From: CPC320 sp002336405 | GTDB lineage: Bacteria; Pseudomonadota; Alphaproteobacteria; Rhodobacterales; Rhodobacteraceae | Reading direction: 5' to 3' | Assembly: GCA_949372595.1 (NCBI GenBank) | Contig: CASIAN010000002.1 | Location: forward strand, 62,001-126,000 | DNA length: 64,000 nucleotides | Part shown: positions 46,488 to 56,023 of the stretch, piece by piece | Numbering within the stretch: the stretch's first letter is position 1 | How the letters are laid out: the number at the start of each line of letters is the position of its first letter | The notes under the pieces: model-generated | Databases searched by the model: none | What the model saw: the letters and a program-made list of their open reading frames with translations, nothing else | What the model was told of the DNA's origin: nothing | Made by a program: the position numbers and the translations under genes

Positions 46488-46504
46488 CGGGGTCGACCCC
46501 GTCA
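46485..46504 (+). repeat. Perfect 20-bp palindrome at the rpoB stop
   Basis: TGACGGGGTCGACCCCGTCA reads the same on both strands and begins with the rpoB TGA stop codon. In RNA it folds to a GC-rich hairpin 38 bases before the rpoC start. No T-run follows. Confidence 0.9.
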
Positions 46505-46542
46505 CAGCCTTTCCCTTCTGCCCTAATTTAAGGATCTGAAAA

Positions 46543-49500
46543 ATGAACCAGGAACTGACAAGCAACCCTTTCAACCCGCTGGCACCTAGCAAATCTTTTG
46601 ATGAAATCAGAGTGTCGCTGGCCTCTCCGGAACGCATTCTTTCATGGTCGTTCGGTGAGATCAAAAAGCCTGAAACGATCAATTACCGGACGTTCAAGCC
46701 CGAGCGTGACGGCCTGTTTTGTGCCCGTATCTTTGGCCCAATCAAAGACTATGAATGTCTGTGTGGGAAATATAAGCGGATGAAATATCGCGGCGTTGTC
46801 TGCGAGAAATGTGGCGTCGAAGTCACGTTGCAAAAAGTGCGTCGCGAGCGCATGGGCCATATCGAGTTGGCCTCGCCTGTTGCCCATATCTGGTTTCTCA
46901 AATCATTGCCGTCGCGCATCGGTTTGATGTTGGACATGACATTGCGCGATCTCGAGCGGGTGCTTTATTTCGAAAACTACGTGGTTATCGAACCGGGTCT
47001 GACAGACCTTAACTATGGTCAGATGATGACCGAAGAAGAGTATATGTCGGCGCAAGACACCTATGGCATGGATGCCTTTACCGCCAATATCGGCGCAGAA
47101 GCCATCCGTGAAATGCTGGCGGCGATTGACCTGGATGCCGAGGCCGAGCAATTGCGTGCCGATCTGGCAGTGGCCACCGGCGAGCTCAAGCCGAAAAAAA
47201 TCATCAAGCGCCTGAAAGTTGTCGAGTCTTTCTTGGAATCCGGCAACCGGCCCGAATGGATGATTCTGACCGTTGTTCCGGTTATCCCACCTGAATTGCG
47301 GCCGCTGGTCCCACTGGATGGTGGCCGGTTTGCCACCTCGGATCTAAATGACCTCTACCGCCGGGTGATCAACCGCAACAACCGTTTGAAACGGCTGATT
47401 GAGTTGCGTGCACCCGATATTATTGTGCGCAACGAAAAGCGTATGTTGCAGGAATCTGTCGATGCCTTGTTTGACAACGGTCGACGCGGCCGGGTGATCA
47501 CGGGGGCCAACAAGCGGCCGCTGAAATCCCTGTCGGATATGTTGAAAGGCAAACAGGGTCGCTTCCGTCAGAACCTTTTGGGCAAGCGGGTCGATTTCTC
47601 GGGCCGTTCGGTGATTGTGACTGGGCCAGAGCTGAAATTGCACCAATGTGGTTTGCCAAAGAAAATGGCGCTTGAGTTGTTCAAGCCGTTTATCTATTCG
47701 CGGCTTGAGGCCAAAGGCCTGTCATCAACCGTGAAACAAGCCAAAAAGCTGGTTGAAAAAGAACGCCCCGAAGTTTGGGATATCCTCGATGAGGTGATCC
47801 GCGAACATCCGGTGATGTTGAACCGTGCGCCAACGCTGCACCGTTTGGGCATTCAGGCGTTTGAACCGACCCTGATCGAAGGCAAAGCCATTCAGCTGCA
47901 CCCGCTGGTCTGTTCGGCGTTTAATGCTGACTTTGACGGGGACCAAATGGCGGTGCATGTGCCGCTGAGCCTTGAGGCGCAGCTGGAATGCCGGGTCCTG
48001 ATGATGTCGACCAACAACGTGTTGTCGCCAGCCAACGGTGCACCGATTATCGTGCCGTCACAGGATATGATTCTGGGTCTGTACTATACAACCATCATGC
48101 GTGAAGGCATGAAGGGCGAAGGCATGATCTTCAGCTCGATCGAAGAAGTGCAATATGCGTTGGATTCTGGTCTGGTGCATTTGCACGCCAAAGTTACAGC
48201 CCGTATTCCGCAGATCGACAATGAGGGCAACGAGGTGCAGGTTCGTTTTGAAACCACGCCTGGTCGTGTGCGTCTGGGGGCTTTGCTGCCACAAAACGCG
48301 AAAGCGCCGTTTGATCTGGTCAACGATCTGTTGCGGAAAAAAGACGTGCAGCGGGTGATCGATACGGTCTACCGCTATTGTGGTCAAAAAGAGAGCGTCA
48401 TCTTCTGTGACCAGATTATGACCATGGGCTTTCGGGAATCTTTCAAAGCAGGCATCTCGTTTGGTAAAGATGATATGGTGGTGCCCGATGACAAATGGAC
48501 CTTGGTCGATGAGACCCGCGGTCAGGTCAAAGATTTTGAACAGCAATATATGGACGGTCTGATCACTCAGGGCGAGAAATATAATAAAGTTGTCGATGCG
48601 TGGTCGAAATGTAACGACAAGGTTACCGATGCGATGATGTCCACGATTTCGGCGCCACGCCGCGATGAGAATGGCGCAGAGCTTGAACCCAACAGTGTCT
48701 ATATGATGGCCCACTCTGGAGCGCGTGGTTCGGTCACGCAGATGAAGCAGCTTGGTGGTATGCGAGGCCTGATGGCCAAGCCAAACGGCGATATTATCGA
48801 GACACCGATCATCTCTAACTTTAAAGAGGGCCTGACGGTTCTTGAATACTTTAATTCGACCCACGGGGCGCGCAAAGGTCTGTCTGACACGGCGTTGAAA
48901 ACTGCCAACTCGGGCTATCTGACCCGTCGCTTGGTGGATGTGGCGCAGGATTGTATCGTACGCATGTATGATTGTGGCACCGAAAAAGCCATTACCGCCG
49001 AAACAGCGGTGAATGACGGTGAGGTCGTGTTATCTCTGGCCGAGCGTTTGCTGGGTCGGGTTGCCGCAGAAGATTTGCTCAAGCCGGGGACAGATGAGGT
49101 TCTTGTGGCGCATGGTGAGTTGATCGACGAACGCCTGGCGGATGCCGTGGATGTTGCGGGACTTCAGGTTGCGCGTATTCGCAGCCCGCTGACCTGTGAG
49201 GCTGAAGAAGGTGTATGCGCCTTGTGTTACGGACGTGATCTGTCGCGGGGTACCATCGTGAATTCCGGTGAGGCCGTGGGCATTATTGCGGCGCAATCCA
49301 TCGGTGAGCCAGGCACACAGTTGACGATGCGGACGTTCCACATCGGCGGTGTTGCGCAGGGTGGCCAGCAGTCTTTCCTTGAGGCATCGCAGCCTGGTAA
49401 GATTACTTTCGAGGGTGAAAATACCTTGAAAAATTCGGCTGGTGACGTTCTGGTCGTTGGCCGGAATATGAAGCTGTTGGTGATCGACGAGCAGGGGGAA

Positions 49501-50784
49501 CAGCGCGCAAGTCACAAACTGGGCTATGGTTCAAAATTGTTTGTGAAGGTTGGTCAAACAATCGAACGCGGCGATAAACTCTTTGAATGGGATCCTTACA
49601 CGCTACCCATTATTGCCGAAAAATCAGGCACGGCAAAACACGTCGATCTGGTCAATGGGATTGCTGTGCGTGAAGAGACCGATGATGCCACAGGCATGAC
49701 CCAGAAAATTGTTGTCGATTGGCGTGCTGCGCCAAAAGGCAATGAGCTGAAGCCAGAGATTATCTTGCTGGATCCGGAAGGTGAACCACTGCGCAACGAG
49801 GCGGGAAATCCGCTAACCTATCCGATGTCGGTTGACGCGATTTTGTCGGGCGAAGACGGTCAAGATATCAAAGCGGGCGATGTTGTTGCGCGTATCCCAC
49901 GTGAGGGTGCCAAGACCAAAGACATCACCGGTGGTTTGCCACGGGTGGCGGAATTGTTCGAGGCGCGGCGTCCGAAAGATCACGCAGTCATTGCGGAAAT
50001 TGATGGCTATGTGCGTTTTGGCAAGGATTATAAAAACAAGCGGCGCATCAGTATCGAGTCTGCGGACGAGAGCATTGAGCCAGTCGAATATATGGTTCCC
50101 AAAGGTAAGCACATTCCAGTGGGTGAAGGCGACTTTGTCCAAAAGGGCGATTATATCGTTGATGGCAACCCTGCACCGCATGATATTCTTGCAATCATGG
50201 GGATCGAGGCGTTGGCCAACTATATGATTGATGAGGTGCAGGATGTGTATCGTCTGCAGGGCGTGAAGATCAACGATAAGCATATCGAAGTGATCGTACG
50301 CCAGATGCTGCAGAAGTGGGAAATCTCTGACAGTGGGGAAACCACACTGTTGAAGGGCGAACACGTCGATAAAATCGAGTTCGACACCGCAAATGCGAAG
50401 GCAGAGCAACGTGGCGGTCGTCCGGCGCAGGGCGAACCAATCCTGCTTGGCATCACCAAAGCCTCGCTGCAGACACGATCGTTTATCTCTGCGGCGTCCT
50501 TCCAGGAAACCACACGGGTGCTAACCGAGGCCTCGGTGCAAGGCAAGCGGGACAAACTGATCGGTCTGAAAGAAAACGTAATCGTGGGTCGTCTGATCCC
50601 TGCCGGAACCGGTGGGGCCGCGATGCAAGTGCGTCAGGTAGCGCAAGACCGCGATAATGTTGTGATTGAGGCTCGACGCGTCGAGGCTGAAGCCGCTGTG
50701 GCACTGGCCGCACCAAGTGGCGATGATGATGTGTTTGGCGCAGATGTGTTTGACACCAATTTGGTGGATACACCGGAAGGTTAA
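46543..50784 (+). CDS. rpoC: DNA-directed RNA polymerase subunit beta'
   Basis: The 1413-residue beta' subunit holds the N-terminal zinc site (CLCGKYKRMKYRGVVCEKCG), the catalytic magnesium motif NADFDGDQM, the bridge-helix region GARGSVTQMKQLGGMRGLMA and the second zinc site with CEAEEGVCALCYG. It starts 55 bp after rpoB and ends before a strong terminator, which closes the secE-rpoC unit. Confidence 0.99.
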   Translation: MNQELTSNPFNPLAPSKSFDEIRVSLASPERILSWSFGEIKKPETINYRTFKPERDGLFCARIFGPIKDYECLCGKYKRMKYRGVVCEKCGVEVTLQKVRRERMGHIELASPVAHIWFLKSLPSRIGLMLDMTLRDLERVLYFENYVVIEPGLTDLNYGQMMTEEEYMSAQDTYGMDAFTANIGAEAIREMLAAIDLDAEAEQLRADLAVATGELKPKKIIKRLKVVESFLESGNRPEWMILTVVPVIPPELRPLVPLDGGRFATSDLNDLYRRVINRNNRLKRLIELRAPDIIVRNEKRMLQESVDALFDNGRRGRVITGANKRPLKSLSDMLKGKQGRFRQNLLGKRVDFSGRSVIVTGPELKLHQCGLPKKMALELFKPFIYSRLEAKGLSSTVKQAKKLVEKERPEVWDILDEVIREHPVMLNRAPTLHRLGIQAFEPTLIEGKAIQLHPLVCSAFNADFDGDQMAVHVPLSLEAQLECRVLMMSTNNVLSPANGAPIIVPSQDMILGLYYTTIMREGMKGEGMIFSSIEEVQYALDSGLVHLHAKVTARIPQIDNEGNEVQVRFETTPGRVRLGALLPQNAKAPFDLVNDLLRKKDVQRVIDTVYRYCGQKESVIFCDQIMTMGFRESFKAGISFGKDDMVVPDDKWTLVDETRGQVKDFEQQYMDGLITQGEKYNKVVDAWSKCNDKVTDAMMSTISAPRRDENGAELEPNSVYMMAHSGARGSVTQMKQLGGMRGLMAKPNGDIIETPIISNFKEGLTVLEYFNSTHGARKGLSDTALKTANSGYLTRRLVDVAQDCIVRMYDCGTEKAITAETAVNDGEVVLSLAERLLGRVAAEDLLKPGTDEVLVAHGELIDERLADAVDVAGLQVARIRSPLTCEAEEGVCALCYGRDLSRGTIVNSGEAVGIIAAQSIGEPGTQLTMRTFHIGGVAQGGQQSFLEASQPGKITFEGENTLKNSAGDVLVVGRNMKLLVIDEQGEQRASHKLGYGSKLFVKVGQTIERGDKLFEWDPYTLPIIAEKSGTAKHVDLVNGIAVREETDDATGMTQKIVVDWRAAPKGNELKPEIILLDPEGEPLRNEAGNPLTYPMSVDAILSGEDGQDIKAGDVVARIPREGAKTKDITGGLPRVAELFEARRPKDHAVIAEIDGYVRFGKDYKNKRRISIESADESIEPVEYMVPKGKHIPVGEGDFVQKGDYIVDGNPAPHDILAIMGIEALANYMIDEVQDVYRLQGVKINDKHIEVIVRQMLQKWEISDSGETTLLKGEHVDKIEFDTANAKAEQRGGRPAQGEPILLGITKASLQTRSFISAASFQETTRVLTEASVQGKRDKLIGLKENVIVGRLIPAGTGGAAMQVRQVAQDRDNVVIEARRVEAEAAVALAAPSGDDDVFGADVFDTNLVDTPEG

Positions 50785-50815
50785 AACCAGATTGGTCCCT
50801 CACAGAAATATTAAA

Positions 50816-50843
50816 AGCCCCGGTCGCTGCCGGGGCTTTTTTT
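50816..50843 (+). terminator. Intrinsic terminator after rpoC
   Basis: AGCCCCGG (50816-50823) and CCGGGGCT (50830-50837) form a perfect 8-bp stem with a TCGCTG loop, followed by a run of seven T. It ends rpoBC transcription and isolates the following transporter. Confidence 0.95.
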
Positions 50844-50954
50844 GTGGTTACAAAGCCTGAGGGTGCAGATTTTAGCCGCAGGTGCAACAACAGGCCCTTG
50901 CACAGGCCAGTGTTGCTGTAGGATGGCCCGTCGTTAACCCCAAGGAGCGTTCTC

Positions 50955-51821
50955 GTGACAGATAACACCCGTGGCGCGCTGCTTATGATGGCCAGCATGT
51001 TGGCCTTTACCGTCAACGATGCCTGTATCAAGGCAACAGATGGTGCGTTGCCGTTCTTTCAACTGTTGTTTTTACGGGGTGTTCTGTCGACATTTTTGAT
51101 CGCGCTTGCCTTGTGGTGGTTGGGACATTGGCGTTTGCCGGTGCCACGGGCAGATCGCAAATTGATCACTCTGCGCTCATTGTCGGAAATTATGGCCACG
51201 ATGTTTTTTTTAACCGCGCTGTTTAATATGCCATTGGCCAATGTTATCGCGCTTTTACAGTTGCTGCCGCTGACGGTGACTTTAGCAGGCGCGGTGTTGC
51301 TGCGTGAGGCAGTTGGCTGGCGCCGGATGGTGGCCATTTTGATTGGCTTTTGCGGTATGGTGTTGATTGTGCGTCCGGGTAGCAGCGGATTTAATGTCTA
51401 TACTATTTATGCGCTTTTGGCGGTTTTATGCGTGACCTTTCGCGACCTTTCAACCCGACGCATGTCTGCGCAGGTGCCCTCTTTGGTGATCACCTTCGCC
51501 TCATCTGCAGGATTGACGGTGGTGGCTGCTGTAATCTCGCTTGGCGAGACTTGGGTCTGGCCAGACAGCACGCAGACTGGTTTGATCATCTTATCGGCGC
51601 TCTTTATCTTTGCCGGCTATTGCACCAGCGTCATGGTGATGCGGGTGGGTGATTTGGGCGCTGTGACCCCGTTTCGCTATACAAGCCTGCTCTGGGCGTT
51701 GTTGCTTGGATGGTTGATGTTTGGGGAATGGCCGACGCCGCTGACCTTTTTGGGGGTGGTCATTATTGCAGCCACTGGATGTTATACCCTGTACCGTGAA
51801 GCAAAAATGTCACGGATGTGA
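50955..51821 (+). CDS. EamA/DMT-family transporter
   Basis: The 288-residue product has about ten membrane segments in two EamA repeats (first: ALLMMASMLAFTVNDACIKA; second: FNVYTIYALLAVLCVTFRDL), as in S-adenosylmethionine/drug-metabolite type carriers. It starts with GTG after AAGGAG. It lies between rpoC and rpsL, pointing plus, and overlaps the end of the convergent glycosyltransferase gene by 12 bp. Substrate unknown. Confidence 0.85.
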   Translation: MTDNTRGALLMMASMLAFTVNDACIKATDGALPFFQLLFLRGVLSTFLIALALWWLGHWRLPVPRADRKLITLRSLSEIMATMFFLTALFNMPLANVIALLQLLPLTVTLAGAVLLREAVGWRRMVAILIGFCGMVLIVRPGSSGFNVYTIYALLAVLCVTFRDLSTRRMSAQVPSLVITFASSAGLTVVAAVISLGETWVWPDSTQTGLIILSALFIFAGYCTSVMVMRVGDLGAVTPFRYTSLLWALLLGWLMFGEWPTPLTFLGVVIIAATGCYTLYREAKMSRM

Positions 51822-52619
51822 CGAAAATACCTGTCGGATGTCTTGGCAGTTGATGGCGAAACGCTGCTTGAAATGCGCTTCACCTCCAGCGTCTAGACGG
51901 ATCAGCCCCCGCGCCTGGGCGGCATCGTTTGCGTCTGAATCGTTAAAGTTACCATGACAACGGGCAAACATGTCCGGGTCGCTGCGGGTTACCGTGGGCA
52001 TGAACTGGGGCATTTTATTATGCTGAAAGTTCATCACCGTTTGGCTGATCTCGGGCATGACTGCCATTGCCAGAGCCACGCCTAAATGGGGTTTAAAGAT
52101 CGGCTTGGCACACAAACCCTGCGCGTCTGGGCGGGCTGTAAAGCCACGGTTGAAGTCAACTGTTATGCGCCGGTGTCGGGCCAGATAGCCGCGACAGTCT
52201 TTAACGGTCTCCCGCAATTTGGCGATATAATCGACCGCCACAGCATCATCATCATCATGGCGAAACTGCACACAGGGCCGGTTGGTGTCTTGGAACTGCC
52301 TCAGAACCGCCTGCATGACTGGCCGGTGCGGCCCGCTTGGGCGTGTCACCAACACGGCTTGTGGCAGGCTGTGTAATAAGCGTTGCAGTTTTTGCTGGTA
52401 GCGATCTGGCAGGCTGTCCCCAATAACGACCAAAAATATAAAATCAGGGTCTGTTTGTGCTTTTAAACCCGGTAGGCAGATTGTTTCGAAAAATCGAAAC
52501 CGTTCGTCCATCCGCGCTGGATGATATAAAAACTCACAGCGCTCTTTAATTGAGGAATGCTCAATCTGAAATCCGCCCTGAGCGGGATAGGAAAAACGGC
52601 AAATACCGATCGTTTGCAT
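51810..52619 (-). CDS. Putative rhamnosyl transferase-like glycosyltransferase
   Basis: The 269-residue product resembles the putative rhamnosyl transferase family (GT-A-like): GICRFSYPAQGGFQIEHSSI, MDERFRFFETICLPGLKAQT, DPDFIFLVVIGDSLPDRY and the likely metal/nucleotide-sugar motif QFRHDDDDAVAVDYI. The later KPIFKPHLGVALAMAVM and the C-terminal acidic patch FNDSDAND are family-like. The start was set at MQTIGICRF; a Met four residues earlier is possible. It probably acts in surface polysaccharide or protein glycosylation; the acceptor is unknown. Confidence 0.72.
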   Translation of the reverse strand: MQTIGICRFSYPAQGGFQIEHSSIKERCEFLYHPARMDERFRFFETICLPGLKAQTDPDFIFLVVIGDSLPDRYQQKLQRLLHSLPQAVLVTRPSGPHRPVMQAVLRQFQDTNRPCVQFRHDDDDAVAVDYIAKLRETVKDCRGYLARHRRITVDFNRGFTARPDAQGLCAKPIFKPHLGVALAMAVMPEISQTVMNFQHNKMPQFMPTVTRSDPDMFARCHGNFNDSDANDAAQARGLIRLDAGGEAHFKQRFAINCQDIRQVFSSHP

Positions 52620-52720
52620 CGTTTCGGTCAAAATGTCTTTACCCCAATGTGTTTATAAATAAAAACCACGAAATCATGCCGACGCTGATGGCGCAAGGTG
52701 CTGTTGCAGTCGGGTCGCTG

Positions 52721-52749
52721 TTGACAACCTATGCGACTCCCTCTATAGC
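52721..52749 (+). promoter_or_regulatory. Sigma-70-type promoter of the str-S10 superoperon
   Basis: TTGACA (52721-52726) and TATAGC (52744-52749) are separated by exactly 17 bases, with the rpsL start about 227 bp further on. The -35 is a perfect consensus. The 356-bp gap before rpsL shows no gene, so a long 5' leader follows this promoter. Confidence 0.7.
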
Positions 52750-52975
52750 CGCGCTACATCGATGATAAGATTACGTCAACTCGTCGAATTCAAATGTTTA
52801 TGTGGTCACGATCCAGGCCTGTGCCTCGATCCTCTGGAGACACCCCGCGGCGTTCTGGCCGAGAACAGAACGCATGCGGTTTTTGCGCTACGCGGATACG
52901 TAAAGCGCATCAAATAAGAAGTTGTACACATGTGGTGTGCAAAGCAATGCTGAGCGAAACGGGGAAAGAACCGGA

Positions 52976-53347
52976 ATGCCAACGATCCAACAACTGATCC
53001 GCAAACCGCGGCAGCCAAAAATAAAACGATCCAAATCCATGCACCTGCAGGAATGCCCGCAGAAACGCGGCGTGTGCACACGGGTCTATACCACAACACC
53101 TAAAAAGCCGAACTCGGCGATGCGGAAGGTTGCCAAAGTGCGCCTGACCAATGGGTTTGAGGTGATCAGCTATATCCCTGGCGAAAGTCACAACCTGCAA
53201 GAACACTCTGTTGTTCTGATCCGTGGTGGTCGCGTAAAAGACCTTCCTGGTGTGCGCTATCACATTCTGCGCGGGGTACTTGACACCCAAGGCGTCAAAG
53301 ATCGTAAACAACGTCGTTCGAAATATGGCGCCAAGCGTCCGAAGTAA
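52976..53347 (+). CDS. rpsL: 30S ribosomal protein S12
   Basis: The 123-residue decoding-centre protein begins MPTIQQLIRKPRQPK and carries TTTPKKPNSAMRKVAKVRL and GESHNLQEHSVVLIRGGRVK, with the lysines that set streptomycin sensitivity unchanged. The start is at MPTIQQ; an upstream TTG-initiated frame is not supported. It is the first gene of the str operon, 12 bp before rpsG. Confidence 0.98.
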   Translation: MPTIQQLIRKPRQPKIKRSKSMHLQECPQKRGVCTRVYTTTPKKPNSAMRKVAKVRLTNGFEVISYIPGESHNLQEHSVVLIRGGRVKDLPGVRYHILRGVLDTQGVKDRKQRRSKYGAKRPK

Positions 53348-53359
53348 GAGGAACACCCT

Positions 53360-53830
53360 ATGTCCCGTCGTCACGCCGCCGAAAAGCGCGAAATCTTGCC
53401 CGATGCCAAATTTGGTGATCGGATCCTTAGCAAGTTCATGAACAACCTGATGATTGATGGTAAGAAATCGATCGCTGAAGGTATCGTCTACAACGCTCTT
53501 GATCGCGTTGAAGATAAAAGCAAACGTGCCCCTGTTGAGGTGTTTCACGAAGCGCTTGAAAACATCAAGCCGTCGGTCGAAGTTCGGTCGCGCCGCGTTG
53601 GTGGTGCCACTTATCAGGTGCCCGTCGAAGTGCGTCCCGAGCGTCGCGAAGCACTGGCCATTCGCTGGCTGATCAAAGCCTCGCGGTCTCGCAACGAAAA
53701 CACTATGGAAGAGCGGCTGGCCGGCGAATTGCTGGATGCTGTAAACTCCCGCGGGTCGGCTGTTAAAAAACGCGAAGACACGCATAAAATGGCGGATGCG
53801 AACAAAGCATTCAGTCACTACCGCTGGTAA
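53360..53830 (+). CDS. rpsG: 30S ribosomal protein S7
   Basis: The 156-residue primary 16S binder begins MSRRHAAEKREILPDAKFGD and has the conserved VRSRRVGGATYQVPVEVRPE and the ending AFSHYRW. Normal length for the family. It lies between rpsL and fusA in the standard str order. Confidence 0.98.
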   Translation: MSRRHAAEKREILPDAKFGDRILSKFMNNLMIDGKKSIAEGIVYNALDRVEDKSKRAPVEVFHEALENIKPSVEVRSRRVGGATYQVPVEVRPERREALAIRWLIKASRSRNENTMEERLAGELLDAVNSRGSAVKKREDTHKMADANKAFSHYRW

Positions 53831-53851
53831 ACTTTTAAAGGCTCTTCTCTC

Positions 53852-55969
53852 ATGGCACGCGATTATCCCCTCTCTGAGTATCGTAACTTTGGTATTATGG
53901 CGCATATCGATGCAGGTAAAACGACCTGTTCCGAGCGTATCTTGTATTATACCGGTAAATCTCACAACATCGGCGAAGTGCACGACGGCGCGGCCACCAT
54001 GGACTGGATGGAGCAAGAGCAAGAGCGTGGCATCACGATCACCTCAGCTGCGACCACCACCTTTTGGGAGCGCACCGAAGACGGTGAAACAAAGGACACC
54101 GGCAAGCATCGGTTGAACATCATCGACACCCCCGGTCACGTGGATTTCACCATCGAGGTTGAGCGGTCGCTGGCGGTTCTGGACGGTGCGGTTGCAGTTC
54201 TGGATGCCAATGCCGGTGTTGAGCCACAGACCGAAACAGTCTGGCGTCAGGCCGACCGTTACAAAGTGCCACGCATCGTTTTTGTCAACAAAATGGACAA
54301 GATTGGTGCAGATTTCTTTAATTGCGTGCACATGATCGAAGACAGGACTGGTGCGATTGCCGCTCCGATCCAGATTCCAATTGGCGCCGAGACCGAGCTG
54401 GAAGGTCTGGTCGATCTGGTGACAATGGAAGAATGGGTCTGGGCCGGCGAAGATCTTGGCGCAAGCTGGGAAAAGCGTCCGATCCGCGACAGCCTAAAGG
54501 CGACAGCCGACGAGTGGCGCGCCAAGTTGATCGAAATCGCGGTCGACATGGATGACGACGCGATGGAGGCGTATCTAGAGGGCGTAGAGCCTGATCTGGA
54601 AACTCTTCGCAGTTTGATCCGCAAAGGCACGCTGGCGATCAAGTTTATCCCAGTGCTGTGTGGCTCAGCATTTAAAAATAAAGGTGTTCAGCCTTTGTTA
54701 AACGCTGTCATCGACTATTTGCCAAGTCCGGTTGACGTTGTGGACTATATGGGTTTTGCGCCCGGCGACGAGGCCGAAGAACGCAATATTGCCCGTCGGG
54801 CTCAAGACGATATGCCGTTCTCAGGACTTGCGTTTAAGATTATGAACGATCCCTTCGTTGGTACGCTGACTTTCACGCGGATTTATTCAGGTGTGATGAA
54901 CAAGGGTGACTCGGTGCTGAACTCGACCAAGGGTCGCAAAGAGCGCATTGGTCGGATGATGATGATGCACTCTAACAACCGCGAAGAGATCGAAGAGGCC
55001 TTTGCCGGCGATATCATTGCGCTTGCGGGACTGAAAGAAACCACAACCGGTGATACGCTTTGCGATATTAAAGAGCCGGTTATTCTGGAAACAATGACTT
55101 TCCCAGATCCGGTGATCGAGATTGCTGTCGAGCCGAAAACCAAAGGCGATCAGGAAAAAATGTCGTTGGGTCTGCAGCGTCTGGCGGCCGAAGATCCCTC
55201 ATTCCGGGTGGAGACTGACATTGAGTCTGGTCAAACCATCATGAAGGGCATGGGCGAACTTCACTTAGATATTCTCGTGGATCGTCTGCGTCGTGAATTC
55301 AAGGTTGAGGCCAATATCGGTGCGCCGCAGGTGGCGTATCGTGAAACCATTGGTCACGAAGTTGAACACACCTACACCCACAAGAAGCAATCGGGTGGGT
55401 CTGGTCAGTTCGCCGAAGTGAAAATGGTCATCAGCCCCACAGCGCCAGGCGAAGGGTATTCGTTCGAATCTCGCATCGTTGGCGGATCTATTCCAAAAGA
55501 ATATATTCCGGGCGTTGAGAAGGGTATCAAGTCGGTGATGGACAGCGGGCCTTTGGCTGGTTTTCCGGTGATTGATTTCAAAGTTGCGCTGATCGACGGC
55601 AAATTTCATGACGTGGATTCCAGTGTTCTGGCGTTCGAGATCGCAGGCCGGATGGCGATGCGGGAAGGCATGCGCAAAGCTGGCGCCAAAATGCTTGAGC
55701 CGATCATGAAGGTCGAAGTGGTAACACCAGAAGATTATACTGGCGGGATCATTGGTGATCTGACCTCTCGTCGTGGCCAGGTCACAGGGCAAGAGCCCCG
55801 CGGTAATGCCGTTGCGATAGCTTCATTCGTGCCACTGGCGAATATGTTCGGCTATATCAATACGTTGCGGTCTATGTCTTCGGGCAGAGCGCAATTTTCG
55901 ATGCAGTTTGATCACTATGACCCGGTTCCGCAGAATATATCAGAAGAAATTCAGGCGAAGTTTGCCTAG
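53852..55969 (+). CDS. fusA: Elongation factor G
   Basis: The 705-residue translocase GTPase has G1 MAHIDAGKTT, G2 ERGITITSAATT, G3 DTPGHVDFT and G4 NKMDK, followed by domains II-V (for example GMGELHLDILVDRLRREF and the closing SMQFDHYDPVP). It lies 21 bp after rpsG. A small hairpin lies in the spacer before tuf. Confidence 0.99.
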   Translation: MARDYPLSEYRNFGIMAHIDAGKTTCSERILYYTGKSHNIGEVHDGAATMDWMEQEQERGITITSAATTTFWERTEDGETKDTGKHRLNIIDTPGHVDFTIEVERSLAVLDGAVAVLDANAGVEPQTETVWRQADRYKVPRIVFVNKMDKIGADFFNCVHMIEDRTGAIAAPIQIPIGAETELEGLVDLVTMEEWVWAGEDLGASWEKRPIRDSLKATADEWRAKLIEIAVDMDDDAMEAYLEGVEPDLETLRSLIRKGTLAIKFIPVLCGSAFKNKGVQPLLNAVIDYLPSPVDVVDYMGFAPGDEAEERNIARRAQDDMPFSGLAFKIMNDPFVGTLTFTRIYSGVMNKGDSVLNSTKGRKERIGRMMMMHSNNREEIEEAFAGDIIALAGLKETTTGDTLCDIKEPVILETMTFPDPVIEIAVEPKTKGDQEKMSLGLQRLAAEDPSFRVETDIESGQTIMKGMGELHLDILVDRLRREFKVEANIGAPQVAYRETIGHEVEHTYTHKKQSGGSGQFAEVKMVISPTAPGEGYSFESRIVGGSIPKEYIPGVEKGIKSVMDSGPLAGFPVIDFKVALIDGKFHDVDSSVLAFEIAGRMAMREGMRKAGAKMLEPIMKVEVVTPEDYTGGIIGDLTSRRGQVTGQEPRGNAVAIASFVPLANMFGYINTLRSMSSGRAQFSMQFDHYDPVPQNISEEIQAKFA

Positions 55970-55978
55970 CACATGTCG

Positions 55979-55996
55979 GGCAAGCTGACGCTTGCC
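55979..55996 (+). repeat. Hairpin in the fusA-tuf spacer
   Basis: GGCAAGC and GCTTGCC form a 7-bp stem with a TGAC tetraloop, starting 9 bp after the fusA stop. No T-run follows; a processing or stability element is more likely than a terminator. Confidence 0.7.
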
Positions 55997-56023
55997 TCTC
56001 GTTAAATTAAGTAGGAGGCCATC

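Noticed and set aside
48058..48864. 268-codon minus-strand frame in rpoC
   Set aside because: Shadow of rpoC; His/Asp-rich nonsense composition.
52910..54022. 370-codon minus-strand frame over rpsL, rpsG and fusA
   Set aside because: It covers three certain ribosomal/translation genes on the opposite strand and has no domain pattern.
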